DNA from: RECM01 sp047921215
Lineage (GTDB): Bacteria; Bacteroidota; Rhodothermia; Balneolales; Cyclonatronaceae
Direction: 5' to 3'
DNA length: 64,000 nt
Assembly (NCBI GenBank): GCA_047921215.1
Contig: JBLRWO010000011.1
Span: 1 to 64,000, forward strand
Position 1 is the first letter of the stretch, and each line of letters begins with the position of its first letter. A program made the translations under genes and the position numbers. The notes under the pieces were generated by a model. It was given only the letters and a program-made list of their open reading frames with translations. It was not told the DNA's origin and did no database searches. Below are positions 28,127 through 36,782 of this stretch, one piece after another.

Positions 28127-29803
28127 ATGAAATTCAAATTCTCTTTACGGGTTCTTTTGTTCGGACTCGGGCTGCTTGCCGTGGTCGGCATTACAGGCAT
28201 GAACGTCTATTCCCTGTATGCACTACACGAAAGTACGATCAGCACCTCGGTCGATAATCAGAAAAATCAGATAACCGAATTTACCTTCCAAACCAGAAGC
28301 CGCTTCAGGTCACCGTTGCGCGGAATGCGCGGGCTTGACAATGCAGAACTGCAAAGGCTTGTTGCCGAAGGCAATAATTTACCCGACAGCCTGCTTGCAA
28401 TTATTAACAGAGTAGATGAGGACCCGCTTTTCACAGCCATTCATTTCCTGGGCAGAGATGTGGATCCGTGCCAGGCCAACGAATCCATGTTGGTTTATAA
28501 CCCGGATTCCGAAAGAATGGAGGTGACCAGCACTTATCCGGAGGCAGTCTGCGACGGAATAAACCTGGCCCGTGCACGAATGAAAGCACTCATCGGGGAG
28601 TATCAGTGGAACAACAGGCTTATTCACGATACAGAACGGAGCATGACGGTTGCTATGATCAATCTTGATGATCACAGTATAGCCGGCTACCTGAACATTC
28701 TTGTGAATGAAGACTACCTTTTGAATGAATATCTGGCCCCCGGACTGGCGAATTTCGGCAGTACGGATGAAAGCGGCATAACTCTGTGGCTGCATGACTG
28801 GACAGTAAATGAAGTACTGGCCACCAACGATGAACAGGTTGATTATGACATCAGGAAAGTAGAGCAGATACAACGCTTCCCCGACATGCTTGAAAACTGG
28901 AACATCAAGATCGCATTCCATGAAAACCCGGTTATTGCAGCTTCAAGAACCTCCCTGTTGAGAAATCTGATAATACTGGGAGTGGCCGTGCTGCTGCTGC
29001 TGGGAAGCCTGGTGTTCATCTATACCACTGCTCAGCGGGAACAGCACCTGGCCAGACGCCAGGCAGGTTTCCTGGCCAATGTAACCCATGAGCTGAAAAC
29101 CCCGCTGGCTGTAATGCAGGCGGCGGGCGAAAATCTTGCTGACGGCCGTGTGACCAGCCCGGACAGGCTTTCATCGTACGGTAAACACATTTTCAATGAA
29201 TCAGTTCGGTTGCGCAAAATGATTGAGAAACTGCTTGATGTCGCTAAAAATGAAGCAGGGCAGACCATACTCAAACTGGCTCCGAACCGGGTTGATCACC
29301 TGGTAAAGGAATACCTCCGGGAAAATGAATCCTGGATTCATGAAAAAGGGTTTAAAGTTACCTACAAGCAGGACAAGGAATTGCCGCTGGTGATGCTCGA
29401 CACTGACAGTTTCCTGACCATCCTCAGTAATCTTGTTGAAAATGCCATTAAGTATAGCACCGACGACAAGTACCTGGGTATTGAGGTGAGAAAAAGTGAC
29501 AAGTATGTGAGTATTCATGTTCATGATCATGGTGTTGGCATACCCAAATCGGCCCGGAAGTATGTTTTCGATAAATTCTACCGGGTTGAAAATGAATTCA
29601 CATCCAATACCAAAGGCCACGGGCTGGGACTCTCTATTGTCAAAAATCTTGTGGAACTTAATGGTGGCATCGTAACTCTAAAGAGTCAGGTGGGAACAGG
29701 ATCCGTATTTACTGTAAATTTCCCTGTCATCGTCAGATCTGAATCCCCATCGCCATCAGGAAATAATTTAAAAGAAGCAGCCAGGGCCGAATATGTCAGC
29801 TAA
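28127..29803 (+). CDS. Membrane sensor histidine kinase
   Basis: 558 residues. One membrane segment near 9-28, a periplasmic sensor region of about 250 residues without a recognised domain, a second segment near 288-308, then a kinase core without an obvious HAMP. Motifs: H-box with His321 (THELKTP), N-box at Asn439 (NLVENAIKYS), G1 around Asp467 (DHGVGIP) and G2 at 498-502 (GLGLSIV). It autophosphorylates and passes phosphate to the response regulator encoded next, whose gene it overlaps by 11 bp. The signal is unknown; the secreted cohesin/dockerin protein upstream is a possible target. Confidence 0.93.
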   Translation: MKFKFSLRVLLFGLGLLAVVGITGMNVYSLYALHESTISTSVDNQKNQITEFTFQTRSRFRSPLRGMRGLDNAELQRLVAEGNNLPDSLLAIINRVDEDPLFTAIHFLGRDVDPCQANESMLVYNPDSERMEVTSTYPEAVCDGINLARARMKALIGEYQWNNRLIHDTERSMTVAMINLDDHSIAGYLNILVNEDYLLNEYLAPGLANFGSTDESGITLWLHDWTVNEVLATNDEQVDYDIRKVEQIQRFPDMLENWNIKIAFHENPVIAASRTSLLRNLIILGVAVLLLLGSLVFIYTTAQREQHLARRQAGFLANVTHELKTPLAVMQAAGENLADGRVTSPDRLSSYGKHIFNESVRLRKMIEKLLDVAKNEAGQTILKLAPNRVDHLVKEYLRENESWIHEKGFKVTYKQDKELPLVMLDTDSFLTILSNLVENAIKYSTDDKYLGIEVRKSDKYVSIHVHDHGVGIPKSARKYVFDKFYRVENEFTSNTKGHGLGLSIVKNLVELNGGIVTLKSQVGTGSVFTVNFPVIVRSESPSPSGNNLKEAARAEYVS

Positions 29804-30494
29804 ACCTAAAAAGATTATCATCGCTGAAGATGAGCCCAGCCTCATCTTTACCCTCAAAGATACGCTCGAAAATGAGGGCTATGAAGTACATATTGTGGAA
29901 AATGGCCTCGACGCCATCGAACTGACCGACACGATATACCCGGATCTTATGATCCTCGACATCATGCTGCCCGGTGTGAGCGGATTTGAGGTCTGCAAGC
30001 AGATCCGTGAGAAGAAACACACATTTCCGATCATCATGCTCACAGCCCGTGATCAGGAGATCGACAAGGTTACCGGTCTCAATATCGGTGCCGACGACTA
30101 TATGACGAAACCTTTTGGGGTGAAGGAATTGCTGGCAAGAATTCAGGCAAGGCTCCGCAGGGCCAATTCCTACTCAAAAGCCGGTCCGATTGATGTGGTA
30201 ACACTCGGCGACGTCAGGATCGAACTCAACGAAAGCGTGGTGATTCGTCCCGACAAGGAAGTGGAACTGACCACCCGTGAAGTGGAACTGATCCGGTTCC
30301 TGGTCGCCAATGCAAATGAACCGGTATCGCGCGATTCCCTGCTCGAAAATGTGTGGCGCTATGAGTACAGCACCAATACCCGTACCGTAGATGTGCATAT
30401 TTCAAAATTGCGGTCTAAAATCGAGATGCAGCCCGATGATCCCCGCTATCTGGTAACTCTGCATGGCGTGGGTTATATGATGAAGCTGAACTGA
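29793..30494 (+). CDS. OmpR-family response regulator
   Basis: 233 residues. Receiver domain (about 6-120) with acidic pocket (ED near residues 12-13), phosphoacceptor Asp56 in LMILDIMLPG, and conserved Lys106 in MTKPFG. The C-terminal winged-helix domain (about 137-232) has ELTTREVELIRFL and TRTVDVHISKLRSKI, typical of OmpR/PhoB. It binds DNA as a dimer after phosphorylation by the overlapping kinase. The palindromes upstream of the kinase gene are candidate targets. The stop codon opens a short 19-bp repeat run. Confidence 0.95.
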   Translation: MSAKPKKIIIAEDEPSLIFTLKDTLENEGYEVHIVENGLDAIELTDTIYPDLMILDIMLPGVSGFEVCKQIREKKHTFPIIMLTARDQEIDKVTGLNIGADDYMTKPFGVKELLARIQARLRRANSYSKAGPIDVVTLGDVRIELNESVVIRPDKEVELTTREVELIRFLVANANEPVSRDSLLENVWRYEYSTNTRTVDVHISKLRSKIEMQPDDPRYLVTLHGVGYMMKLN

Positions 30495-30564
30495 AGCAGT
30501 AACCCCGGCCACTGAAAGTTTCCCTGGTCATTGAAAGAGTCCGTGGGCGTTGAAGGCGTCCCGG
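30489..30564. repeat. 19-bp degenerate tandem repeat at response-regulator stop codon
   Basis: Units at 30508, 30527 and 30546 are 19 bp each and share TGAA at positions 6-9 and a CC(C/G) tail. A weaker unit at 30489-30507 includes the TGA stop. Similarity is moderate, so the array is old or partly coincidental. Confidence 0.5.
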
Positions 30565-30672
30565 TAACCGGCAGCAATCCGGAAGCAGGCTGCCACCGCG
30601 AGCGGTCCGATATCTTCAGGTACCGGCAGGGTGAGGACCAATCCCGGGGTAACCAGCCGGTAAGCAGAAGTA

Positions 30673-30690
30673 ATTAGTTGTCAGTTGTTA
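30673..30690. repeat. Heptamer tract at the permease stop codon
   Basis: On the minus strand the TAA stop is followed directly by CAACTGA-CAACTAA, two 7-nt units. The units close all three reading frames within about 20 nt. Confidence 0.6.
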
Positions 30691-31923
30691 ATTGCCGAAA
30701 TGTATAACCTGCAGAGGGTTTAACCGGGATGCTACTCGCGCGGGAATCCACGAGGCGAGGGCACATAACAGCATGGTTACTGCCGATACAATCAGGAAAT
30801 CGAGCAAGTGCGGCTCAACCGGGGCGGTCGACATATAATAATTTTCCTCCGACAGCGGAATGATCTGCCAGGTGGTCTGCACATAATAGAAAGCAAGAGA
30901 GAGGGTAATTCCAATGATCAGTCCGGTAATGCCGACAATGATTCCCTCATACAGGAAAATCGCCCTTACAACCCGGTCGCGCGTTCCCATGGCCTTTAGA
31001 ATCCCGATATCGCGGGTACGCTCGAGCACCATCATGAGCACCGTGCCGATCAGATTGAAGGCCGCTACCACAACCATCACGAATATGACGAACGGAATGG
31101 TCTGCTCCTGCAAATTTATCCACGCAAAAATACTGCTGAAACGCTGATAGATTGTTTCTGAATAGAGAGGGAAGGTGATCCGGTCGTCGATGGCCTGCTG
31201 AACAGTCGGAATCCATTCTGTATCCAAAACACGAACATCCATCATGGTTGCCTGAGGTGCCGGCACATCAAAAAGCCTTCTGGCATGCCGGATGTCGATC
31301 AGTACAAATGCATCATCGAATTCCTGAATACCGGTCTGGTAAATGCCCGTCAGACGGAACTGGAGGATTTCCGGGAAATTGTCGGCACCCGGCATACCCC
31401 TGATGGTGTAGATGGTAACCACGCTGCCAGGCTCGGCCGACAGATTCCGGGCGAGCGATGATCCGATCACTATTCCGGGGATTCCGCCGGTATCTTCCCC
31501 GAGATCATATTCACCCCGGGTAATATAACTTTTAATGTTGGTGAGGTCTCCGGTGGAGGATACACCCTTGATAAATCCACCGTCCACATTCTGCCGGACC
31601 TGTATCATGCCCTGACCAAAGATCACGGGCTGTACGGCATCGACACCGGGCAGACCCGACAGGAAGACACCCAGTGTATCGGCCCTTTGAATGGGGCGTT
31701 CCGAGAATGATTCAATGGTAATATGTGCCCCGTATCCGAGAATTTTCTCCTGTATAACCGATTTGAATCCGTGAACTACCGAAAGAGCAATCAGCAGCCC
31801 GGCCGCACCGATGGCCACACCACCCACGGCCATAATTTTGATGAACGACAGGAAAGAGGAACCCTTTCTGCGTCCCCTGAAATATCGGCCGGCCACGAAC
31901 CACTCAAACCGCATGTTGATCAT
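30688..31923 (-). CDS. LolC/LolE-like lipoprotein-release ABC permease
   Basis: 411 residues. One N-terminal membrane segment (IKIMAVGGVAIGAAGLLIAL), a large periplasmic MacB-type domain (about 50-265), and three C-terminal segments of the FtsX fold (from about residue 275, VIFVMVVVAAFNLIGTVLMMV, then RDIGILKAMG). This fits the LolC/E permeases that extract lipoproteins from the inner membrane with LolD and LolA. No LolD gene is adjacent, which is common in this phylum. ATG 31923 was chosen over GTG 31956 because AAGGGA (31928-31933) sits just upstream of it. Confidence 0.88.
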   Translation of the reverse strand: MINMRFEWFVAGRYFRGRRKGSSFLSFIKIMAVGGVAIGAAGLLIALSVVHGFKSVIQEKILGYGAHITIESFSERPIQRADTLGVFLSGLPGVDAVQPVIFGQGMIQVRQNVDGGFIKGVSSTGDLTNIKSYITRGEYDLGEDTGGIPGIVIGSSLARNLSAEPGSVVTIYTIRGMPGADNFPEILQFRLTGIYQTGIQEFDDAFVLIDIRHARRLFDVPAPQATMMDVRVLDTEWIPTVQQAIDDRITFPLYSETIYQRFSSIFAWINLQEQTIPFVIFVMVVVAAFNLIGTVLMMVLERTRDIGILKAMGTRDRVVRAIFLYEGIIVGITGLIIGITLSLAFYYVQTTWQIIPLSEENYYMSTAPVEPHLLDFLIVSAVTMLLCALASWIPARVASRLNPLQVIHFGN

Positions 31924-32004
31924 AGTATCCCTTCGGCTCTGCCCGTCGCCACCCACCTGCCTGCTTCCGGTTCCGCGCCAAGCATGGCATATTGGATAAT
32001 ATCA

Positions 32005-32138
32005 GTATCTGAAGCCTGATATCTCATGACTGATGTATGATGTCCGATATCTCGCATATCATGTCTGATGTCTCAATACTTTATCCTCACTACTGATTAC
32101 TCACTACTCACAACTCAACACCCACTACCCACAACTCA
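32005..32138. repeat. Heptamer-like tract at the lysS stop codon
   Basis: Reading from the lysS stop (TGA, 32138-32136, minus strand), the sequence is a degenerate run of units such as GTGAGTA and GTAGTGA. It then passes into ACATCAG/ACATGAT-type units to about 32005. Unit length is mostly 7-8 nt. The tract fills most of the gap to the permease gene. Confidence 0.6.
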
Positions 32139-33683
32139 TTCAAACCTCATGTGCGGGAAAAACAGCACATCACGGATCGAGTCCTGGTTTGTCATGATCA
32201 TGGCAAGGCGGTCGATACCGATTCCAAGGCCCGTTGTTGGCGGCATCCCGTACTCGAGAGCACGCAGGAAATCCTCATCCACCGTCATGGCTTCATCGTC
32301 GCCGGCGGCGCGTAAGCGGGCCTGGTCTTCGAGACGTTCACGCTGATCAACCGGGTCGTTAAGCTCGGTGAACGCGTTGCAGATCTCCTTGGCGTTGCAT
32401 ATCAGCTCAAAGCGTTCTACAAGCCCTTCCTTGCTCCGGTGCTTTTTGGCCAGCGGGCTCATCTCGACCGGATAATCCGTGATAAACGTGGGCTGTATCA
32501 GCTTCGGTTCTACAAACTCGCCGAAGATTTCATCGATGATCTTGCCTTTGCCCATTGAATCGTCGATACTTATTTTGAGTTCGTGTGCAACACTTTTCAT
32601 CTCCTCAAGCGATAATCCGTTTAGGTCTTTGCCCGTCTCGTTTTTGATCGCCTCAAGCATTGGTATCCGTGGAAAAGGTTTTTTGAAATCGATTACGTTA
32701 TCACCAACGGTAACCTTTGTGGAGCCGTGAAGGGTAATTGCTACGTGCTCGAGCAGGTTCTCTACGAATTCCATCATCCAGTTGTAGTCTTTCCAGGCAA
32801 CGTACAATTCTACCTGCGTGAATTCCGGGTTGTGGAACCGGCTCATGCCCTCGTTGCGGAAATCTTTGGCGAATTCGAAAACCCCGTCGTAACCACCAAT
32901 AATCAGCCTTTTCAGATACAGCTCGTTGGCCACCCTCAGGTAGAGTGTCATATCAAGTGCATTGTGATGGGTAGTGAATGGCCTCGCCGATGCCCCTCCG
33001 TAGATCGGCTGCAGGATCGGGGTTTCAACTTCAAGGTAACCCAGGTCGGTCATAAACCGCCTCATGGCCTGTATCATGGCCGAGCGTTTGATGAAAACTT
33101 CACGGATATGCGGATTTACGATCAGATCTACATAGCGCTGGCGGTACCGCTGCTCCTTGTCGGCAAATGCGTCGTAAACGATTTTCTTTCCGTCCTCTTC
33201 GACTTCCTTGGCCACTGGGATTGGCCGTACCGTTTTGGCAAGCAATTCAAAATGTTCGGCATGCACCGTGGTCTCGCCGGTCCGTGTTTTAAAAACAAAG
33301 CCTTTAATCCCGACAATATCGCCGATATCCACCATCCGTTTAAAGATGGTATTATAGTTTTCCTCACCCACATCATCCCGACGGATGTATACCTGTATGG
33401 TCCCATCACTGTCCTGGAGGTTAAAAAAGGAGGCCTTGCCCATGATCCTTCTGGTCATAATGCGGCCGGCAATGCTTACGCGTTCGGCTTCGGAACCCTC
33501 TTGGGCCACAAGTTCCGGCCTTGCATGGATGCCCTTCGAGGTGATGGTTACATCAAATTCGTACGGATATGGATTTACGCCCATCTCCCGGAGCTGTTTC
33601 AGTTTTTCGAGGCGAAGAGCCTGTTGTTCGCTTAGCGGAAGTTCATGTTCCTGCTTGTTTTGATCTTGCTGTTGCTGACTCAT
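32136..33683 (-). CDS. lysS: Lysyl-tRNA synthetase, class II
   Basis: 515 residues from ATG 33683; a longer upstream reading frame has no family similarity. It charges tRNA-Lys with lysine in the cytoplasm. An N-terminal OB-fold anticodon-binding domain (about 70-165, VSIAGRIMTRRIMGKASFF) is followed by the class II core with motif 1 region (LEVETPILQPIYGGASARPF), motif 2 (FRNEGMSRFHNPEFT) and motif 3 (GIGIDRLAMIMTNQDSIRDV). Length is normal. The N-terminus is glutamine-rich (SQQQQDQNKQ). It stands between divergent and co-directional genes with its own promoter. Confidence 0.97.
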   Translation of the reverse strand: MSQQQQDQNKQEHELPLSEQQALRLEKLKQLREMGVNPYPYEFDVTITSKGIHARPELVAQEGSEAERVSIAGRIMTRRIMGKASFFNLQDSDGTIQVYIRRDDVGEENYNTIFKRMVDIGDIVGIKGFVFKTRTGETTVHAEHFELLAKTVRPIPVAKEVEEDGKKIVYDAFADKEQRYRQRYVDLIVNPHIREVFIKRSAMIQAMRRFMTDLGYLEVETPILQPIYGGASARPFTTHHNALDMTLYLRVANELYLKRLIIGGYDGVFEFAKDFRNEGMSRFHNPEFTQVELYVAWKDYNWMMEFVENLLEHVAITLHGSTKVTVGDNVIDFKKPFPRIPMLEAIKNETGKDLNGLSLEEMKSVAHELKISIDDSMGKGKIIDEIFGEFVEPKLIQPTFITDYPVEMSPLAKKHRSKEGLVERFELICNAKEICNAFTELNDPVDQRERLEDQARLRAAGDDEAMTVDEDFLRALEYGMPPTTGLGIGIDRLAMIMTNQDSIRDVLFFPHMRFE

Positions 33684-33779
33684 TATTGCTTTTGTGTTGC
33701 GGATAGTATGGTATAGGGTTCTGTCGGGCCGATTGTTTATCTTTGGGATGCACAACAGGGCGGTCAATGATACCAAATT

Positions 33780-34430
33780 TTGAGGACTTATACCTTGATT
33801 TCGTTTACCCGGGCTGATATTCCGCATATACCGGAGAGTGTTTCCATTGCAATGGCTCCATGCACGGGCAGGGAACTTGCCGATATTTCATGGCGCAATG
33901 AGATAAGTCTTCAACTCTTCAGCCATCTTGCCACCCGGATGGGGGTTACCGGTACCGAACTGACCATTGAGAAGGAGATGAGCGGACGCCCCGTTGTAAT
34001 TGCCGACGGTGAGCGCTGGGGAGCAAGCATCACTCACACGAGAGGAATGATCGGCTGTGCGGTAAACAGAACGGGAGAGATCGGTTTCGACCTGGAACGT
34101 GCCAACCGGAGTGAACATCCTGCACTCAGAAAACGGATGCTCTCGCCCGGCGATGAGCAAGGGCTGATCGAACGGTGCAGCACCATTCAGTTATGGACAA
34201 TCAAGGAGGCCGTACTCAAGCTGCACGGCAGCGGCCTGAGGGTACCTATGAAAACTGTTGTACTCTCATCTGTACAGGATATCAGTAACGAGCCAGCAGG
34301 CATTACTGCAGGCGACCGTAATTTTGCACCGGATGTGATGGTAGGAGCCAGGGTCAATGATCTGACCGCTTTGATCTTTTCCGCCCGTATCCATACTTAC
34401 CTGTTTGCCCTTGCATGGAAAAAATCTTGA
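33780..34430 (+). CDS. 4'-phosphopantetheinyl transferase (Sfp-type)
   Basis: 216 residues, starting at TTG 33780; the frame is closed just upstream and no ATG fits, so the start is uncertain. It transfers phosphopantetheine from CoA to a serine of carrier proteins. Motifs: GRPVV near residue 70, ASITHTRGMIGCAV near 82-95, GFDLER with metal-binding Asp104 and Glu106, and WTIKEAVLK with catalytic Glu143/Lys142 region. The two-lobed length fits the Sfp class rather than AcpS. No fatty-acid or polyketide synthase gene is nearby, so it may serve the general acyl carrier protein. Divergent from lysS. Confidence 0.85.
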   Translation: MRTYTLISFTRADIPHIPESVSIAMAPCTGRELADISWRNEISLQLFSHLATRMGVTGTELTIEKEMSGRPVVIADGERWGASITHTRGMIGCAVNRTGEIGFDLERANRSEHPALRKRMLSPGDEQGLIERCSTIQLWTIKEAVLKLHGSGLRVPMKTVVLSSVQDISNEPAGITAGDRNFAPDVMVGARVNDLTALIFSARIHTYLFALAWKKS

Positions 34431-34543
34431 AATAATCAGTACCCTGCTTTTGGGTTTATCCCGGCTATTCGTATTGTAAAGGTCGGATACCGGAACACCC
34501 GGAACTTACTTGACACCCATTCAGACACCCTAATCTACAGTTG

Positions 34544-35299
34544 ATGAGCATTAAAAAGTATACGCGGGAGCAGATCACCGATTGCATCCGGAAACACCAT
34601 GTTAAACCTGATCAGTGCATCAGGCTGCTGTTCGCAAATGAAAAACTGACGGAAAGTAATTTTGAGCAGGCCTGCGCCCTGTATGCCCCGCTGCTGGGCA
34701 CCCGGTTCGACAGCGTGCTGGTGGTGGAACGCCTGGGATTTACTCACGACCGGCTGCTGCCCATGATCTCCGACCCGGTGATCAGAACACCAATTGGGGA
34801 AGTACCGGTAAATGACACGCTCCGGAATGAATTCTGTGATGAAGAGGATGACTTTTATATCGACGATATTGGCAACAATGAAAACATGAGCCTGTATGAT
34901 CAACTGATGCTGCTGCAGTGTGTGCTGCCCGACCTCAATGTCGTGAGCATACAGATCGCCGAGGAACGACCCTCCATAATCAGAGAACTCGCTTGTACCA
35001 TTACCGAGCTGCTGCCCGAACGCAATGTATTGGTCGTGCTTTGCAGCGATATCAGTAACTGCACTGCTGATGATATCGAACGGATCAGAAGAATGGTACG
35101 GAACAATGAAATGTCGGCACTCATGAATTTCTGTAATTCAGGAGATTCCGGGATGATCGGCACCGGTCCGTTCCTGGCCGGCATTCTTTCGGCAAAAAGC
35201 TGGGAGCTGGAATTCCAGGTACCCGATCTGGGAACACCACAAAACGGTGAACCCTTCATGGGCGGTTACGCGAAACTGCAAAGCTATGAAAAACGGTAG
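34544..35299 (+). CDS. Memo-like protein with degenerate metal site
   Basis: 251 residues from ATG 34544 (a TTG lies 3 bp upstream). The central part resembles the Memo/AmmeMemoRadiSam-B fold: VLVVERLGFTHDRLL with His68, then IRTPIGEVPVND, then NMSLYDQLMLLQ where classical Memo has an E-H-S-x-E-x-H-L-type run, then VLVVLCSDIS. The N-terminal HAGY-type histidine and the second histidine cluster are missing, so metal-dependent chemistry is doubtful. Memo proteins relate to LigB-type dioxygenases; the function of this one is unknown. It overlaps the next gene by 14 bp. Confidence 0.6.
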   Translation: MSIKKYTREQITDCIRKHHVKPDQCIRLLFANEKLTESNFEQACALYAPLLGTRFDSVLVVERLGFTHDRLLPMISDPVIRTPIGEVPVNDTLRNEFCDEEDDFYIDDIGNNENMSLYDQLMLLQCVLPDLNVVSIQIAEERPSIIRELACTITELLPERNVLVVLCSDISNCTADDIERIRRMVRNNEMSALMNFCNSGDSGMIGTGPFLAGILSAKSWELEFQVPDLGTPQNGEPFMGGYAKLQSYEKR

Positions 35300-36176
35300 T
35301 ACATCCGGCTCCATTATTGCCATAGCCGGAACGGGCGCCCTGGGGCGGTCGCTTGCACGGGCCTTCGTCGCTGCCGGTATGCCGCTTAAAGTAATGCTTT
35401 CGAGAGATCCCGCATCGGTTTTGCTTCCCGATGAACTCGCAACTGTTAGGGTTATCACATCCGGGCCCGCCATATTCCATCCCGAAGCCGGTCTGCTGCT
35501 TTTTCTGGCAGTACCGGATGGTGCCATCGGAACGACGGCCGAACGCCTGTCACAGTCGGGGCGGTGGGAGGGAACAACCGTCGTTCACTGCTCGGGTGCC
35601 ATGCCCGCATCCCTGTTGGAACCACTCAAAAGCAAAGGCGCATCAGTTGCGTCATTTCACCCCGTACAGACCTTTGCTCCGGGCTCAGGGCCGGAATCCT
35701 TCAGGGATATCATTATCAGCCTTCAGGGGGATGAGATGGCTGTTAAACGGCTTGAACCGGTGGTCACAAAGCTTGGTGCCAGGGCGCTCAGGGTTGATGA
35801 GGCCGGAAAACTGAAACTGCACCTGGCTGCCGTCTTCATCTCCAATTACCTTGCCGGCCTGATGGAGGCCGCCGGAGAGATTGCCGGCGACCTGGCAGGA
35901 TCCGGAATTACCATCGAAGATGTTCTCGGCCCGATTCATGTAAGCGCAGCCCGGAACATCGTCCGGTCAGACCGCCGTCAGGCACTCACCGGGCCCATCC
36001 TGCGGGGTGATTGTGAAACAGTAAGGCGCCATCTTGATGCACTGAACGGAAACACGGAACTGATTCAGCTCTATGCCCGCCTGGGACTATATACCCTGCG
36101 TGTGGCAAAGGCAGTACGCACCGAACCCGGACATAAGGCGATCCGGAATCTGCTGGAATCAATCATCGGGAAATGA
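35286..36176 (+). CDS. DUF2520 / Rossmann-like NAD(P)-binding protein
   Basis: 296 residues from ATG 35286, which places the Rossmann GTGALGRSLA motif near residue 17. N-terminal nucleotide-binding domain (HCSGAMPASLLEPL near residue 103), followed by the helical DUF2520 domain (about 140-285, with SFHPVQTF at the junction and KLKLHLAAVFISNYLAGL). It resembles ketopantoate-reductase/P5C-reductase-like folds, but the substrate is unknown. It is translationally coupled to the Memo-like gene, so the two probably share a pathway. Its stop opens a heptamer tract. Confidence 0.85.
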   Translation: MKNGSTSGSIIAIAGTGALGRSLARAFVAAGMPLKVMLSRDPASVLLPDELATVRVITSGPAIFHPEAGLLLFLAVPDGAIGTTAERLSQSGRWEGTTVVHCSGAMPASLLEPLKSKGASVASFHPVQTFAPGSGPESFRDIIISLQGDEMAVKRLEPVVTKLGARALRVDEAGKLKLHLAAVFISNYLAGLMEAAGEIAGDLAGSGITIEDVLGPIHVSAARNIVRSDRRQALTGPILRGDCETVRRHLDALNGNTELIQLYARLGLYTLRVAKAVRTEPGHKAIRNLLESIIGK

Positions 36177-36226
36177 GCTGTGAGATTCGAGAGATCAGAT
36201 TTGAGACATCAGACATCAGACTGAAT
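36174..36226. repeat. Heptamer tract at DUF2520 gene stop codon
   Basis: From the TGA at 36174 the sequence has GAGAT/CAGAT-like units, then three clean 7-nt units GAGACAT-CAGACAT-CAGACTG at 36203-36223. Confidence 0.65.
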
Positions 36227-36257
36227 TGCAATCTAAAATAAACTAACGTCGCTGCCC

Positions 36258-36605
36258 ATGGCACCAGATTCATTACTCGCCGACGATTCATTTTTCGACA
36301 GGGTATATGCCATTGTGGAACGGATCCCGCACGGGAAAGTGACCACATACGGTGCAATTGCACGTAAACTCGGGCAGGCCGGAAGTGCACGAATGGTTGG
36401 CTGGGCACTGAACAGCACCATTGTGCAAAACCGCCCCGATCTGCCTTGCCACCGCGTGGTAAACAGGCTCGGACAGCTAACCGGCAGGATTCACTTCGGC
36501 GGAGATGTGATGGAAGTTATGCTCCGCCAGGAGGGGATCACATTTTCAGCACCCGACACCGTTGATCTGAGCCAGCACTTTTGGGATCCCGAAAACGCCT
36601 TGTAG
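36258..36605 (+). CDS. MGMT-family DNA alkyl-lesion protein, single domain
   Basis: 115 residues covering only the C-terminal DNA-binding/active-site domain of O6-alkylguanine-DNA alkyltransferase. Helix-turn-helix block IPHGKVTTYGAIARKLG (about residues 22-39), arginine finger region SARMVGWAL, and the active-site motif PCHRV with Cys64. Alkyltransferase-like (ATL) proteins of this size usually carry tryptophan in place of that cysteine; here it is cysteine, so real alkyl transfer is possible. Otherwise it would mark lesions for excision repair. It begins at ATG 36258, 81 bp past the DUF2520 gene. Confidence 0.88.
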   Translation: MAPDSLLADDSFFDRVYAIVERIPHGKVTTYGAIARKLGQAGSARMVGWALNSTIVQNRPDLPCHRVVNRLGQLTGRIHFGGDVMEVMLRQEGITFSAPDTVDLSQHFWDPENAL

Positions 36606-36644
36606 CTGGTTGCAGGTTTACCGGGTGTTGTGTTTCATTACGAT

Positions 36645-36695
36645 GTCTTTCGTCTGTTGCCAGTCGTCTTTCGTCTGTTGCCTGAGGTCTGTTGC
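36645..36695. repeat. Heptamer-based repeat between MGMT-type gene and rarA
   Basis: A 21-nt unit (three heptamers) is repeated: GTCTTTC-GTCTGTT-GCCAGTC at 36645 and GTCTTTC-GTCTGTT-GCCTGAG at 36666, then GTCTGTT again at 36687. It lies in the gap between two convergent genes. Confidence 0.8.
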
Positions 36696-36782
36696 ATCAA
36701 CTCAACCCGACTAATATCGCAACGCACCTATTGATAAACGTGGCTGCCAATATGTCGTTGCGATTTCCCGGACCAGAATATC

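Noticed and set aside
32727..33635. 302-codon plus-strand frame inside lysS
   Set aside because: Antisense to strongly conserved lysyl-tRNA synthetase motifs; no protein signature.
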